DNA of 28,869 bases, taken from an uncultured Eubacterium sp. (GTDB lineage: Bacteria; Bacillota_A; Clostridia; Lachnospirales; Lachnospiraceae). Location: positions 63,009 to 91,877 of the forward strand of contig CAJUSH010000006.1 in NCBI GenBank assembly GCA_910589045.1, read 5' to 3'. The notes beneath the pieces were generated by a model. It was given only the letters and a program-made list of their open reading frames with translations, was not told the origin of the DNA and did no database searches. This document shows, in pieces, positions 16,426-24,661 of the stretch. Positions within the stretch are counted from its first letter, which is position 1. Each line of letters begins with the position of its first letter. A program made the position numbers and the translations under genes.

Positions 16426-17418
16426 TTATTTCTCCTTCGCCAGAATACCGTACACGAAGCCTTCCCCGCCTTCGATCCATTCCTGCTGTGTCACATTCCT
16501 GTTCTCATCCAGTGCGAGCTTTGCCGTGGAGAGCGCATAGTCCTTCGACATGCTGCTGCCGTCCCCGCGAGTGATCGTAACCGTGAGCGTGCCCCCGTCA
16601 AAAACACCAAGCTGCTCGTGGTATGCCTCCGCCAGATCCTCCTTGGCTGACGTCACATCGTCCGGAATGTAAAAGCCGTAATAAAGCTCTCCGTCATAGG
16701 CTCCTTCCACCTGCGCGCCGCTCTTTGTGCAGTGGTAGCCAATCACCTCCAGGGGCGGCGCCTGCTCATCCTTTTCCTCGAAGTCCGGCTCGCCGATCAG
16801 CTTATAGACCGTGTGGGTATTCGGGTCACCGTCCTCGTCCGGCAGTCCCTGCGCCGCCAGCTCATAAAAAACATCCTCCGCGATCGCTTCCTCCGTTGCC
16901 GTATAAAGCTCACCCCTGTCGACGGAAATGCGCACATCCGCGATATCGTCCCCCTGCACCTGGAAGAGCATGCCCGTGTAGCCACCCTCCCCGCAGCCGA
17001 TGTCCGTAAACGCCAGACTTCCGTCCTGTCCGCCCGCGAGCCGGGTTTCCTGTCCGTACACGGTGAGTGAAAAATCAGAAGCCTTTGCAGCATCCTCATC
17101 CCCCGCCGCCTTTACATCGTTTGCGGCGATGGGAAACGCCTGATCCTGCTCTGCAAATACGTCTCCTTCAGCCTGCGAAACGTTTTCTCCTCCGTTAAGC
17201 ATCCCTTTTCCCGCAACACCTGCCGCCACAAGCACCGCTGCACACGCTGCTGCCGCCGCTGCTGCCTTCCAGACTCTTCCCGTCCTTACGCTCTTCTTTT
17301 CCTTCATGATATCCCATCCTTCCTCTTTGATGGCCAAAAAGGCGGCTTCTGCTTTCTCCATTACGATCGGCGGCACCTCGATATCCTTCTGAAAAATGTT
17401 TTTCTCGTCCTTGCCCAT
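16426..17418 (-). CDS. Probable membrane-anchored anti-sigma factor
   Basis: A 330-residue single-pass membrane protein. Residues 1-48 are cytoplasmic and charged, with helices (PPIVMEKAEAAFLAIKEEG) that could hold a sigma factor. Residues about 50-70 are an Ala-rich membrane segment. The remaining 260 residues lie outside the cell, are acidic, and end without an anchor. No zinc-binding anti-sigma motif (HxxxCxxC) is present. The role is inferred from position: its start is 26 nt after the ECF sigma gene and it has the topology of clostridial ECF-linked anti-sigma proteins. The outer domain was not matched to a known family. Start at 17418 has AAGGAG nine bases upstream. Confidence 0.72.
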   Translation of the reverse strand: MGKDEKNIFQKDIEVPPIVMEKAEAAFLAIKEEGWDIMKEKKSVRTGRVWKAAAAAAACAAVLVAAGVAGKGMLNGGENVSQAEGDVFAEQDQAFPIAANDVKAAGDEDAAKASDFSLTVYGQETRLAGGQDGSLAFTDIGCGEGGYTGMLFQVQGDDIADVRISVDRGELYTATEEAIAEDVFYELAAQGLPDEDGDPNTHTVYKLIGEPDFEEKDEQAPPLEVIGYHCTKSGAQVEGAYDGELYYGFYIPDDVTSAKEDLAEAYHEQLGVFDGGTLTVTITRGDGSSMSKDYALSTAKLALDENRNVTQQEWIEGGEGFVYGILAKEK

Positions 17419-17444
17419 TTGCTCTGCTCCTTTCGCCCTATAGC

Positions 17445-17975
17445 CTATGAGGTCCCCTCACATCTGCGATATTCCTCCGCATAATAGCCCTCCAGCTTTT
17501 TTCGTCCCCGCCAAAGCCTTGTCTGCACCGTACTTTTCGGAATCCCTAAAATTTTTGCAATTTCCTCTGTACGGCAGCCCTGGCCGTAGAACAGCTCAAT
17601 CACCGCGCGATGCCGCTCGTCCAGCGCACTGAGCGCTTCCTTCCATTCCAGATTGTAATGATCCTCCGCAGCCGGCTCCTCACAGTCCTCAAAGCTTGTG
17701 AAGCGCTGATTCCTCCTGCGGATATCATAGCACTTGTTGATCAGAATCCGTGTCATCCACGTCCTGAAATACCGTGGCTCCTTTAAGCCGTCAATCTTTT
17801 CCCAGCAGGCCAGAATCGCGTCCTGAATCGCATCTGCGGCATCCTCGTCGTTCATGAGGATGGAGACGGCCGTCCGGTACATATCCTTCATGTGAAGCTG
17901 CATCAGCTGTGTAAAAGCATCCGTTTCACGCCTTTTTGCCCTTTTTACCAAATCGTTCCCTTGTTTCTCCTGCAT
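17445..17975 (-). CDS. ECF-type RNA polymerase sigma factor
   Basis: A 176-residue sigma-70 family protein with only regions 2 and 4. Region 2 spans about residues 15-85 (DAADAIQDAILACWEKI, then YFRTWMTRILINKCYD). Region 4 spans about 115-165 with the helix-turn-helix GCRTEEIAKILGIPKSTVQ. The frame can be read from a GTG at 18050, but the ATG at 17975 is preferred because GGAGG lies upstream and the protein then has the standard ECF length. It is followed after 26 nt by the probable anti-sigma gene, so the pair should respond to an envelope signal. A possible self-regulated promoter lies at 18051-18083. Confidence 0.9.
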   Translation of the reverse strand: MQEKQGNDLVKRAKRRETDAFTQLMQLHMKDMYRTAVSILMNDEDAADAIQDAILACWEKIDGLKEPRYFRTWMTRILINKCYDIRRRNQRFTSFEDCEEPAAEDHYNLEWKEALSALDERHRAVIELFYGQGCRTEEIAKILGIPKSTVQTRLWRGRKKLEGYYAEEYRRCEGTS

Positions 17976-18050
17976 GGCTTGCAGTACCTCCCGTGCGCAC
18001 AGTAAATGTAAAACCTCTCCGAAGCTGCCCTTCGTTTCCGTCTTACACAC

Positions 18051-18083
18051 ATTAGACAGCCCGCCCCTCCAAAAAATCCCACA
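18051..18083 (-). promoter_or_regulatory. Possible ECF-type autoregulated promoter
   Basis: On the minus strand TGTGGGA (18077-18083) followed by a T-run, then 17 nt, then CTGTCTAAT (18051-18059). This resembles the TGTCACA-CGTCTAAT layout reported for SigV-like ECF groups, though with mismatches in both boxes. An alternative ECF-like box, GGAACC, lies further upstream near 18131-18136. The choice between them cannot be made by eye. Confidence 0.35.
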
Positions 18084-18099
18084 AAATTTAAAATTTTTC

Positions 18100-18128
18100 T
18101 TGTATTTTTGTCCGTGATTTGATACGAT
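18100..18128 (+). promoter_or_regulatory. Predicted promoter for the queuosine operon
   Basis: TTGTAT (18100-18105) and TACGAT (18123-18128) are 17 nt apart, and the -10 box has an extended TGA before it. Transcription from about 18135 would place the riboswitch aptamer at the very 5' end of the mRNA. Confidence 0.55.
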
Positions 18129-18149
18129 AGGTTCCGGTAAAATTGAAAG

Positions 18150-18190
18150 AGACAGTTCGTGACCATCCTGTCTGTAAACAAAACTAGGGG
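18150..18190 (+). promoter_or_regulatory. preQ1-I-like riboswitch aptamer
   Basis: Stem P1 is AGACAG (18150-18155) with CTGTCT (18168-18173). The 12-nt loop TTCGTGACCATC and the A-rich tail GTAAACAAAACTAGGGG match the compact preQ1-I layout: a hairpin with a UUCG...CAUCC-type loop, then an A-rich strand ending in ACUAGG that folds back into a pseudoknot. A terminator follows within 5 nt. The two downstream genes encode a radical SAM protein and a YhhQ-type queuosine-precursor transporter, which fits control by preQ1 or a related 7-deazapurine. The match was made by eye against the known pattern, without a covariance model. Confidence 0.8.
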
Positions 18191-18193
18191 ATC

Positions 18194-18214
18194 ACCTGCT
18201 TTCGCAGGTTTTTT
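18194..18214 (+). terminator. Riboswitch expression-platform terminator
   Basis: ACCTGC (18194-18199) pairs perfectly with GCAGGT (18204-18209) around TTTC, followed by a T-run to 18214. Directly after the aptamer, it should stop transcription when ligand is bound. Confidence 0.85.
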
Positions 18215-18220
18215 CATGAT

Positions 18221-18243
18221 GGGCACATAGTGCCCGTTTTTTT
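18221..18243 (+). terminator. Second tandem terminator before the radical SAM gene
   Basis: GGGCAC (18221-18226) pairs with GTGCCC (18230-18235) around ATA, then G and seven T residues. It sits only 7 nt after the first terminator and about 90 nt before the coding start. From 18244 to 18333 the leader holds nothing else recognisable. Confidence 0.8.
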
Positions 18244-18333
18244 ATGTCCCAGCAATTGCTTCGGGCTCCACCGCGTGGAACATCCCGCAGGCAGGATTTT
18301 CCGCGAACAGCTCACCAACAGAAAGGAACGCCC

Positions 18334-19077
18334 ATGTCCGATACATACAATCCGGTGCGCTACAGCGTCATCACCGAAAAAAATCCAAGAGAAATCGTCA
18401 TGCTGCGCGGCAGCGGCTGCAAATGGCGGCGCTGCACATTCTGCGACTACCATCTTGACGCCTCCCCCGATGCCGCGGCCAACTATGCCCTCAATGAGCA
18501 GGTATTAGGCCAGGTACGGGGCATCTACGGCAGGCTGGAGGTCATCAATTCCGGCAGCATCGTGGATCTGGACGAGCGAACCCGCTCCCTGATCCGAAGC
18601 ATCTGCCTCGAAAAGCACATTAACACGCTCCACTTTGAGTGCCACTATATGCACCGCAGGGAGCTGCCCGCCTGTCGTTCCTATTTTGCGGATGCCGGTA
18701 TTACTACGAAAGTCAAAATCGGCGTGGAAACCTTTGACGCGGACTACCGCGAACGCATATTGGACAAGGGCATTGCCGAGCGCGACCCCGCCCGCATCGC
18801 GGAGGGCTTCGACGAGGCATGCCTTCTGTTTGGCCTGAGCGGACAGACGTCCGTCTCCATGATAGACGATATCCGAACCGGGCTTTCCTGTTTTGAACGG
18901 GTGTGCGTCAACCTCATGACGGAAAATTCTACCCCCGTCAAGCCGGATGCACAGGCGCTCGCCGATTTTATGGAAAACGTCTATCCCCTTTACCGGGATG
19001 ACCCCCGGGTCGATATTCTCTTAAACAACACGGACTTCGGCGTCGGAGCTGATGCGGGGTCTGCTCCCGCGCAGTGA
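18334..19077 (+). CDS. Radical SAM protein, candidate queuosine/queuine salvage enzyme (QueL-like)
   Basis: A 247-residue radical SAM protein without signal or membrane segment. The cluster motif GCKWRRCTFCDYH is spaced C-x4-C-x2-C instead of the standard C-x3-C-x2-C. Other features are radical-SAM-like: NSGSIVDLDE as a SAM-binding strand, LHFECHYMHRR, and KIGVETFDADYRERIL. The start at 18334 is preferred over the in-frame ATG at 18244 because AAAGGAA precedes it and the earlier ATG abuts a terminator. It lies under a preQ1-I-like riboswitch and 63 nt before a YhhQ-type transporter, so a role in recovering queuine from queuosine-type compounds is inferred. The radical SAM queuosine lyase QueL known from Clostridioides difficile is the closest idea. 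Identity with it was not tested. Confidence 0.7.
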   Translation: MSDTYNPVRYSVITEKNPREIVMLRGSGCKWRRCTFCDYHLDASPDAAANYALNEQVLGQVRGIYGRLEVINSGSIVDLDERTRSLIRSICLEKHINTLHFECHYMHRRELPACRSYFADAGITTKVKIGVETFDADYRERILDKGIAERDPARIAEGFDEACLLFGLSGQTSVSMIDDIRTGLSCFERVCVNLMTENSTPVKPDAQALADFMENVYPLYRDDPRVDILLNNTDFGVGADAGSAPAQ

Positions 19078-19140
19078 ATACGCATTCCTGCGCCGGGAAA
19101 AGTAACTGCTTAAATGATTTTAGAAAGGAAGAATGAACCC

Positions 19141-19863
19141 ATGAACGAATGGATACTGATCTTGTCACTTGTCATCACCTACGGAATGACGCTCCTGTTT
19201 TACCGGCTGTTCGGAAAATCAGGCCTCTACTGCTGGACGGCGCTCGCCACCATTGCCGCAAACATTGAGGTGCTGATCGTAATCGTCGCCTTCGGGATGG
19301 AGCAGACCCTCGGAAATATCCTTTTTGCCTCCACCTTCCTCGTCACGGATATACTCAGCGAAATTTACGGGAAGGATGCCTCGAAAAAAGCGGTCGGCAT
19401 CGGTATTGCAACCTCCCTGTCCTTCATCGTCATCTCGCAGTCGTGGCTCATTTACACCCCCGCCGCAAGCGACTTTGCCATGCCCCACATGCAGGCAATT
19501 TTTTCCAATACGCCGCGGCTCATGTTCACCAGCTTCCTCGTCTACGCCATCTGCCAACGCTTTGACGTCTGGGCATACCACAAATGGTGGGCGTTTACGA
19601 CAAAGAAATGCGGCGACTCCACCCGCTTCCTCTGGCTGCGCAACAACGGCTCCACCCTTGTGTCACAGTTTTTGAACACGCTGCTGTTCACCTTCGGTGC
19701 CTTCGCCGGAATCTATGACTTTTCCACGCTCTTATCCATCGTCTGGTCGAGCTACATCATTTTTATCGTGACCAGTCTTGCGGACACCCCGGTCGTCTAT
19801 CTTGCGCGGAAAATCAAGCCCCCCGCCAAAGGCAGCGATACCGCAAGGCAGGGCGGCATCTAA
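19141..19863 (+). CDS. yhhQ: Queuosine precursor transporter, YhhQ/VUT family
   Basis: A 240-residue integral membrane protein with about six membrane helices. It carries family features such as ANIEVLIVIVAFGMEQTLGN followed by LVTDILSEIYGKDASKKAV, where the TDILSE(I/K)YG box is characteristic, and later LRNNGSTLVSQFLNTLLFT and SYIIFIVTSLADTPVVYL. Members of COG1738 import preQ0, preQ1 or queuine. The start at 19141 is chosen over 19114 because an AAGGAAG site lies upstream. It is the second gene of the riboswitch-controlled operon and should bring in the 7-deazapurine that the first gene's product works on or yields. The TGT enzyme that would use it is not in the window. Confidence 0.92.
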   Translation: MNEWILILSLVITYGMTLLFYRLFGKSGLYCWTALATIAANIEVLIVIVAFGMEQTLGNILFASTFLVTDILSEIYGKDASKKAVGIGIATSLSFIVISQSWLIYTPAASDFAMPHMQAIFSNTPRLMFTSFLVYAICQRFDVWAYHKWWAFTTKKCGDSTRFLWLRNNGSTLVSQFLNTLLFTFGAFAGIYDFSTLLSIVWSSYIIFIVTSLADTPVVYLARKIKPPAKGSDTARQGGI

Positions 19864-19922
19864 TCCCCCGCATTCATCGAATACCCATGCAGGGGCGCGC
19901 CCGGCCCATTGCCCGAAAAGAG

Positions 19923-19949
19923 AAAGCCGGGAGATGAACTCCCGGCTTT
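19923..19949. terminator. Bidirectional terminator between yhhQ and glgX
   Basis: A perfect 11-bp stem (AAAGCCGGGAG with CTCCCGGCTTT) around ATGAA. It serves both convergent genes. The T-run is better on the minus strand (TTTCTCTTTT) than on the plus strand. Confidence 0.85.
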
Positions 19950-19976
19950 ACCGCAATTGCTTTACTTTGATTTCCG

Positions 19977-22148
19977 TCACACCTCATCCGGCACTTCTTC
20001 TGTCTCGCCGGCGGCAGCTGTCTCCTGCGGCTCTTCCGGTCTCTCCTGCTCAATCCGCTTCACAACCATGACGATCACACTGCGCGGCGCCATATCGTAG
20101 CGGCCTACCAAAATCGGCTCCTCCGTCTCCAGCTTTCCGCCTCGCCCCGTATCCACGATCAGCATCCACCGATAGCCTTCCGGCACGTCGGGAAAGCTCG
20201 TTCCGAGCGTCTCCCAATAGGTATTGACTCCCACGTACACGAGGTCATCTTCCCCCATGTCGTCCTTTCCCGCATAAACCAGCCCTATCAGGCGCGCATT
20301 GTTCCCGCAGTCCGCGTTCCACGCCCGCCCGTGGTGGTAGGAAATATCCGCAAATCCACAGCCCGCCGGTGCCATAGGCTTGCGCAGCACCGGGTGCTCC
20401 TTGCGGAAAGCAATCATAAAGCGCGCAAACTCATACACATCCCGGTACTCCTCCATGCGCCGCCAGTCCAGCCACGAAATCTCGTTATCCTGGCAGTACG
20501 CATTGTTGTTTCCCTTCTGGGTATTACAGAACTCGTCGCCCGCGTAAAACATCGCCGGACCCCTGCTGCACAGGAGCACCGCAAACGCATTTTTCACCAT
20601 GCGCCGCCGCAGCGCCTCGATCGCAGGATCGTCCGTCTCCCCCTCAACGCCGCAGTTCCAGCTGTTGCCGTTGTTGTCCCCGTCCGTGTTATCCCAGCCG
20701 TTTGCCTCGTTGTGCTTCATATTGTACGAATAGAGGTCATACAGCGTAAACCCGTCGTGGCAGGTCAGAAAGTTCACCGACGCGCTCTGCCCCCGCACCA
20801 GCGGGTCATAAATATCCCTCGAGCCGGTCATACGCGCCACGGCCGCCGGTGCCATACCGGGGTCGCTCTTTAAAAAGCGGCGCATATCGTCCCGGTATCT
20901 GCCGTTCCACTCCGCCCAGCGGTTCCAGCTGGGGAATGTGCCCACCTGATACAGGCCGCCTGCGTCCCACGCCTCCGCGATGAGCTTCACCCCGGAAAGC
21001 GTCTCGTCAAACGCCATGTTTTCCAGCAGCGGCGGATTGTCCATCGGCGCGCCGTTCTTATCACGACTCAAAATCGATGCCAGGTCAAAGCGGAAGCCGT
21101 CCACACGGTACTCGACAACCCAGTAGCGCAGGCAGTCGATAATAAACCGCCGCACCACCGGATGGTTGCAGTTGACCGTATTGCCGCAGCCGCTGAAATT
21201 ATAATAATAGCCCTCCGGCGTCAGCATATAGTATATTTTGTTGTCAATTCCCTTAAAGGAGAACGTCGGCCCCAGCTCGTTTCCCTCCGCGGTATGGTTG
21301 AACACCACGTCCAGCAGCACCTCGATGCCGTTGTCGTGCAGCTCACGGATGAGGCTTTTCAGCTCGTCGCCTTCATGATTGTGCTCCTGCCGGTAGGAAT
21401 AGCTAGTATTCGGCGCATAGTAGCACACCGTATTGTAGCCCCAGTAATCCAGCAGCTTTTTCCCGTCGTGCTCCCTGGCGGAACCCATCTCGTCAAACTC
21501 AAAGATCGGCATCAGCTCGACCGCGTTGACGCCCAGCTCCTTGAGATAGGGAATTTTTTCGCGGATTCCCTCGAAGGTTCCCCGGGCCTTCACACCGGAG
21601 GAGGGGTCCATCGTAAATCCCCGCACATGCATCTCATAGATGACCAAATCCTCCAGATTGTTTTCCAGCTGCTTCTTCTTGCCCCAGTCAAAGTTGTTCT
21701 CCACAACCCGCGCCTTGTAGACATAGCCGTCCTCAAACTTCTCGCCCCACACGCGCTGCTCGGTCACGGCCCGGGCATACGGGTCCAAAATAATCGCGTC
21801 TTTATTAAAACGGTGTCCCGCCCGCTCGTCATAAGGTCCGTCAAACTGGAACGCATACTCAAAATCCTCTATTTTCAGCCCATACACAAACATGGAATAG
21901 ACGCTTCCGATCCGATAGGTATCCGGGAACGGAATTCTTGCATACGGCTCCTTCTCGTGCGGGCGAAACAGCAAAAGCGTGCATTTCGTTGCATGATGGG
22001 AACCCACCGTGAAGCTCACGCCGCCGTTTCCGGGCGTCGCCCCCTTTGTCTTATAAAACCCGGGGCGTACCTGATAGCCTTCAATCACGTCTAAGGGCTG
22101 CAGTCCCTGCCCCCGGACAGGCTCTTTATAACGTGGTCTGCTATACAT
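19977..22148 (-). CDS. glgX: Glycogen debranching enzyme, GlgX/isoamylase type
   Basis: A 723-residue cytosolic GH13 enzyme that hydrolyses alpha-1,6 branches of glycogen limit dextrin. The N-terminal quarter is a CBM48-like domain (GNGGVSFTVGSHHATKCTLL). The barrel has the four conserved regions: DVVFNHTAEG, FRFDLASIL with the nucleophile Asp, IAEAWDAGG with the acid Glu, and LTCHDGFT with the third carboxylate. A small beta domain ends the protein, with an acidic Pro/Glu tail. The start at 22148 is chosen over 22229 because GGAGG lies about 10 nt upstream and homology begins near there. A TATAAT at about 22219-22224 (minus) may be its -10 box, but no clear -35 was found. Other glg genes are absent nearby. 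Confidence 0.93.
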   Translation of the reverse strand: MYSRPRYKEPVRGQGLQPLDVIEGYQVRPGFYKTKGATPGNGGVSFTVGSHHATKCTLLLFRPHEKEPYARIPFPDTYRIGSVYSMFVYGLKIEDFEYAFQFDGPYDERAGHRFNKDAIILDPYARAVTEQRVWGEKFEDGYVYKARVVENNFDWGKKKQLENNLEDLVIYEMHVRGFTMDPSSGVKARGTFEGIREKIPYLKELGVNAVELMPIFEFDEMGSAREHDGKKLLDYWGYNTVCYYAPNTSYSYRQEHNHEGDELKSLIRELHDNGIEVLLDVVFNHTAEGNELGPTFSFKGIDNKIYYMLTPEGYYYNFSGCGNTVNCNHPVVRRFIIDCLRYWVVEYRVDGFRFDLASILSRDKNGAPMDNPPLLENMAFDETLSGVKLIAEAWDAGGLYQVGTFPSWNRWAEWNGRYRDDMRRFLKSDPGMAPAAVARMTGSRDIYDPLVRGQSASVNFLTCHDGFTLYDLYSYNMKHNEANGWDNTDGDNNGNSWNCGVEGETDDPAIEALRRRMVKNAFAVLLCSRGPAMFYAGDEFCNTQKGNNNAYCQDNEISWLDWRRMEEYRDVYEFARFMIAFRKEHPVLRKPMAPAGCGFADISYHHGRAWNADCGNNARLIGLVYAGKDDMGEDDLVYVGVNTYWETLGTSFPDVPEGYRWMLIVDTGRGGKLETEEPILVGRYDMAPRSVIVMVVKRIEQERPEEPQETAAAGETEEVPDEV

Positions 22149-22354
22149 CCTAACTTGCCTCCATCTGTTCAATGATATATCCCTTTTCATAATTTTATTC
22201 TGAAAATACATAATACAGAGATTATACACTATTTGGAGACACTTTACCTTATTTTTTTAAATTTTTTTCATCGGATTCTTTTTTCGGCGCAATTTTCACA
22301 AAATACCGCCCTTATTAGACATCGGTTCCATACCGGTGCGCGCCCGCAGCGCCC

Positions 22355-24661
22355 TCATGCATAACGGACCGTACGTTCTCCGTCTACCTCATACCGGTGC
22401 TCAATCAGACACTTTTGCTCATAGTCCACCTCCAGGGTCACGCCGCCGAATATCGTAAAGCCCTGCACAAATCTGCCCTCGTCCTCATTCCAGTAAAACC
22501 AGCAAAAGGGCAGGTTTTTCGAATAAGAAGCCACGCACAAAAGCCCGAAGTCCTCCGCCCCGTCAAAGGTTACGTCCCGCACGTCCGGCTCCCCTTCCAC
22601 ATGGCCCCTGTTGACAAAAAGCCCCTCCCACAAATATTCCTCCGACGGTGTCAGCTCCGACGTCTCGATCGTCTGGATGAGCACGTCGCCGTCATAGACA
22701 TAGAGCCGGTCCACGGAAAAATAGTCCTTCTGCGGCTCTGACGTTTCCAGCAGGATATCCAGCACCCGCGTATCGGAAACCCGCACCGGAAACCGGTACA
22801 GATCCGCCCTGTCGTCCGGAGCATATACGAACGAAAGGCCTTCTTCCCCCGCAAGCTGCGCACGGATCTGCGCATCGTTAAAGCTGTACCACCCGACATC
22901 TGCCTTCTTCTGCTGTTCCTCCAGTACCGCATTCCACTCCGCCTCGGTCGCCTGTGCACCGTTCACAGCATAATCAAACTGCGGGTAGCCCTCCGACGTT
23001 CCCTGTGACGGGTCCACGCAGTAAGCGATCCGTTCAGACGTACAGCTCTGCCCCGCAAAGCGCAGCCTGCTGATGCCCGCCCCATACGCCACATCGTAAG
23101 CGTCGTACGTACCGTCCACCTTCAGGTTTTCAAAGGCCCGGTAGCTCTCGTCACAGCCATAGACCTCACCGTCAAAACAGTAAAGCACCATGCAGCCGCC
23201 CGGATCGCCTGTCGCCGCATCGATCACCCGCACAATCACCTCCTCTTCGCCGTTCCCGTCCGAATCAAGGACGGCAAACTGCCGGATTTTCGCGGCTGCG
23301 CTGCCGGGGCTGCACACCCCCGGCACATCCCGGATGTCCATAGGTGTCGGGCCGCTGTTGCTGTTTATACACAGAAAAGATCGTTCCCCAAGCAAAACCT
23401 CGCGGAGCAAATCTGCCGCCTTGCGCTCCCGCTCCTCCCGGCTGTCGTCGTCGGAACTCTCCTGCGGCAGATCCGCGGCTGCCCCGGAGGGTACCTCCTC
23501 TCCTGCGTCCGGTGCGTCCGCATCAGAAAAAGCAACTCCCAGCTCCCCGTCCGCCTGGTTTGTCCCTTCAGCCGCCGCACCCGCGTCGTCCGACCGCACT
23601 TCGCCCTCGAGCCGCGCGCCCGAAACCATCGCACAGCCGCCCAGAAAAACTGCCACATACAAAGAGACAAGAACGGCTCCCGCGCCCTTCCTCGGACCGG
23701 CTGCGATGGCCACCAGCCGTTCCTTTAACTGTCGCTTCTCCTCGCAGAGCGTCATCGCCACGATCCCCGGGTCCGCAGACGAAGCTGCCAGACAAAGCAG
23801 GGTGTCCCCATAATGCCGGCGCCCCTGCTCGTCCATGCCCCGCATCACCACCGCGTCGCAGGACAGCTCGCACGCACGTCCGATCTCCCTTCGCACCAGA
23901 ACCATGACCGGGTTAAACCAGTGAAGGCTCGTCACCGCCGCCGCGAACCATTTATAGAGCAGATCCCCACGGCGGGCGTGAACCAGCTCATGCGCCAGAA
24001 TATCCCGCAGCCGCCGTTCCTCCTCAATACCCGCCGGCAAAACAATGAGGGGCCGCAGGATTCCGACCAGCATCGGAGTCGCCGCAAACGGACATACCAC
24101 AAGACCTGTGCGTCCCTTCGGGTCGAGATGCCGCAAAACCTCCCATGCCCTCCAGGAGGCATCCGAGGCAGTTTTTCGCACCGCCCGGACAAAGCGGGCG
24201 TACCCCATCACGCAGCGTCCCAGACAGACTGCCGCCCCGGCTCCCCATACGAGCATCCACAGCAGCGGCGATAAAATAACATCCCACAGGCCGGGGCTTG
24301 TTTTCTGTGCCACATTCGTTGTTTCCGTCGCAGACCATACATCGTTTGACGGCGGCGGCTGCACCGGGCCGGTCCCTGCCCCGCCGGGCTGCAGGGTGTC
24401 AGCACCCGCGCCCACATCCGTCCTCTCTTCCCTGTTTCCCTGCTCCTGCCGGGCCGCTTCCATAGCCGTCCCGCCCGGCACGGGCAGGGAAAGCGTGACG
24501 CCAAAGGGCACACACAGCCGCAGAAGCACCAGCAGCCACATATAATAGAAAACGGTATGAACTACTTCCTTGCGAAGAATGCGCTTCCAGAGCAGCAGCA
24601 AGCCTGCCACCAGAGAGCCCGCCACGCTCATCTGTAAAAGCCGCAGCAAAAAATCTGTCAT
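22355..24661 (-). CDS. BlaR1-like M56 metallopeptidase sensor with a non-penicillin-binding outer domain
   Basis: A 768-residue membrane protein. Membrane helices lie near residues 10-25, 35-55 and 128-150. The M56 zinc-peptidase site is intact: HELVH at 224-228 and the probable third ligand in CELSCD (Glu265). Another helix at about 328-345 is followed by an outer domain of about 420 residues. In BlaR1 and MecR1 this part is a penicillin-binding domain with an SxxK Ser. Here it instead has a VCBS/FG-GAP-like strand (VLDSDGNGEEEVIVRV) and tandem repeat-free lipoprotein-like folds. The ATG at 24661 overlaps the BlaI stop codon (ATGA), giving translational coupling. By family logic it would cleave the BlaI-like repressor after sensing an envelope signal, which is probably not a beta-lactam. 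Confidence 0.85.
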   Translation of the reverse strand: MTDFLLRLLQMSVAGSLVAGLLLLWKRILRKEVVHTVFYYMWLLVLLRLCVPFGVTLSLPVPGGTAMEAARQEQGNREERTDVGAGADTLQPGGAGTGPVQPPPSNDVWSATETTNVAQKTSPGLWDVILSPLLWMLVWGAGAAVCLGRCVMGYARFVRAVRKTASDASWRAWEVLRHLDPKGRTGLVVCPFAATPMLVGILRPLIVLPAGIEEERRLRDILAHELVHARRGDLLYKWFAAAVTSLHWFNPVMVLVRREIGRACELSCDAVVMRGMDEQGRRHYGDTLLCLAASSADPGIVAMTLCEEKRQLKERLVAIAAGPRKGAGAVLVSLYVAVFLGGCAMVSGARLEGEVRSDDAGAAAEGTNQADGELGVAFSDADAPDAGEEVPSGAAADLPQESSDDDSREERERKAADLLREVLLGERSFLCINSNSGPTPMDIRDVPGVCSPGSAAAKIRQFAVLDSDGNGEEEVIVRVIDAATGDPGGCMVLYCFDGEVYGCDESYRAFENLKVDGTYDAYDVAYGAGISRLRFAGQSCTSERIAYCVDPSQGTSEGYPQFDYAVNGAQATEAEWNAVLEEQQKKADVGWYSFNDAQIRAQLAGEEGLSFVYAPDDRADLYRFPVRVSDTRVLDILLETSEPQKDYFSVDRLYVYDGDVLIQTIETSELTPSEEYLWEGLFVNRGHVEGEPDVRDVTFDGAEDFGLLCVASYSKNLPFCWFYWNEDEGRFVQGFTIFGGVTLEVDYEQKCLIEHRYEVDGERTVRYA

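Noticed and set aside
18244..18333. Upstream extension of the radical SAM protein from the ATG at 18244
   Set aside because: The ATG directly follows a terminator T-run with no ribosome site. The ATG at 18334 has AAAGGAA upstream and family-like sequence begins there.
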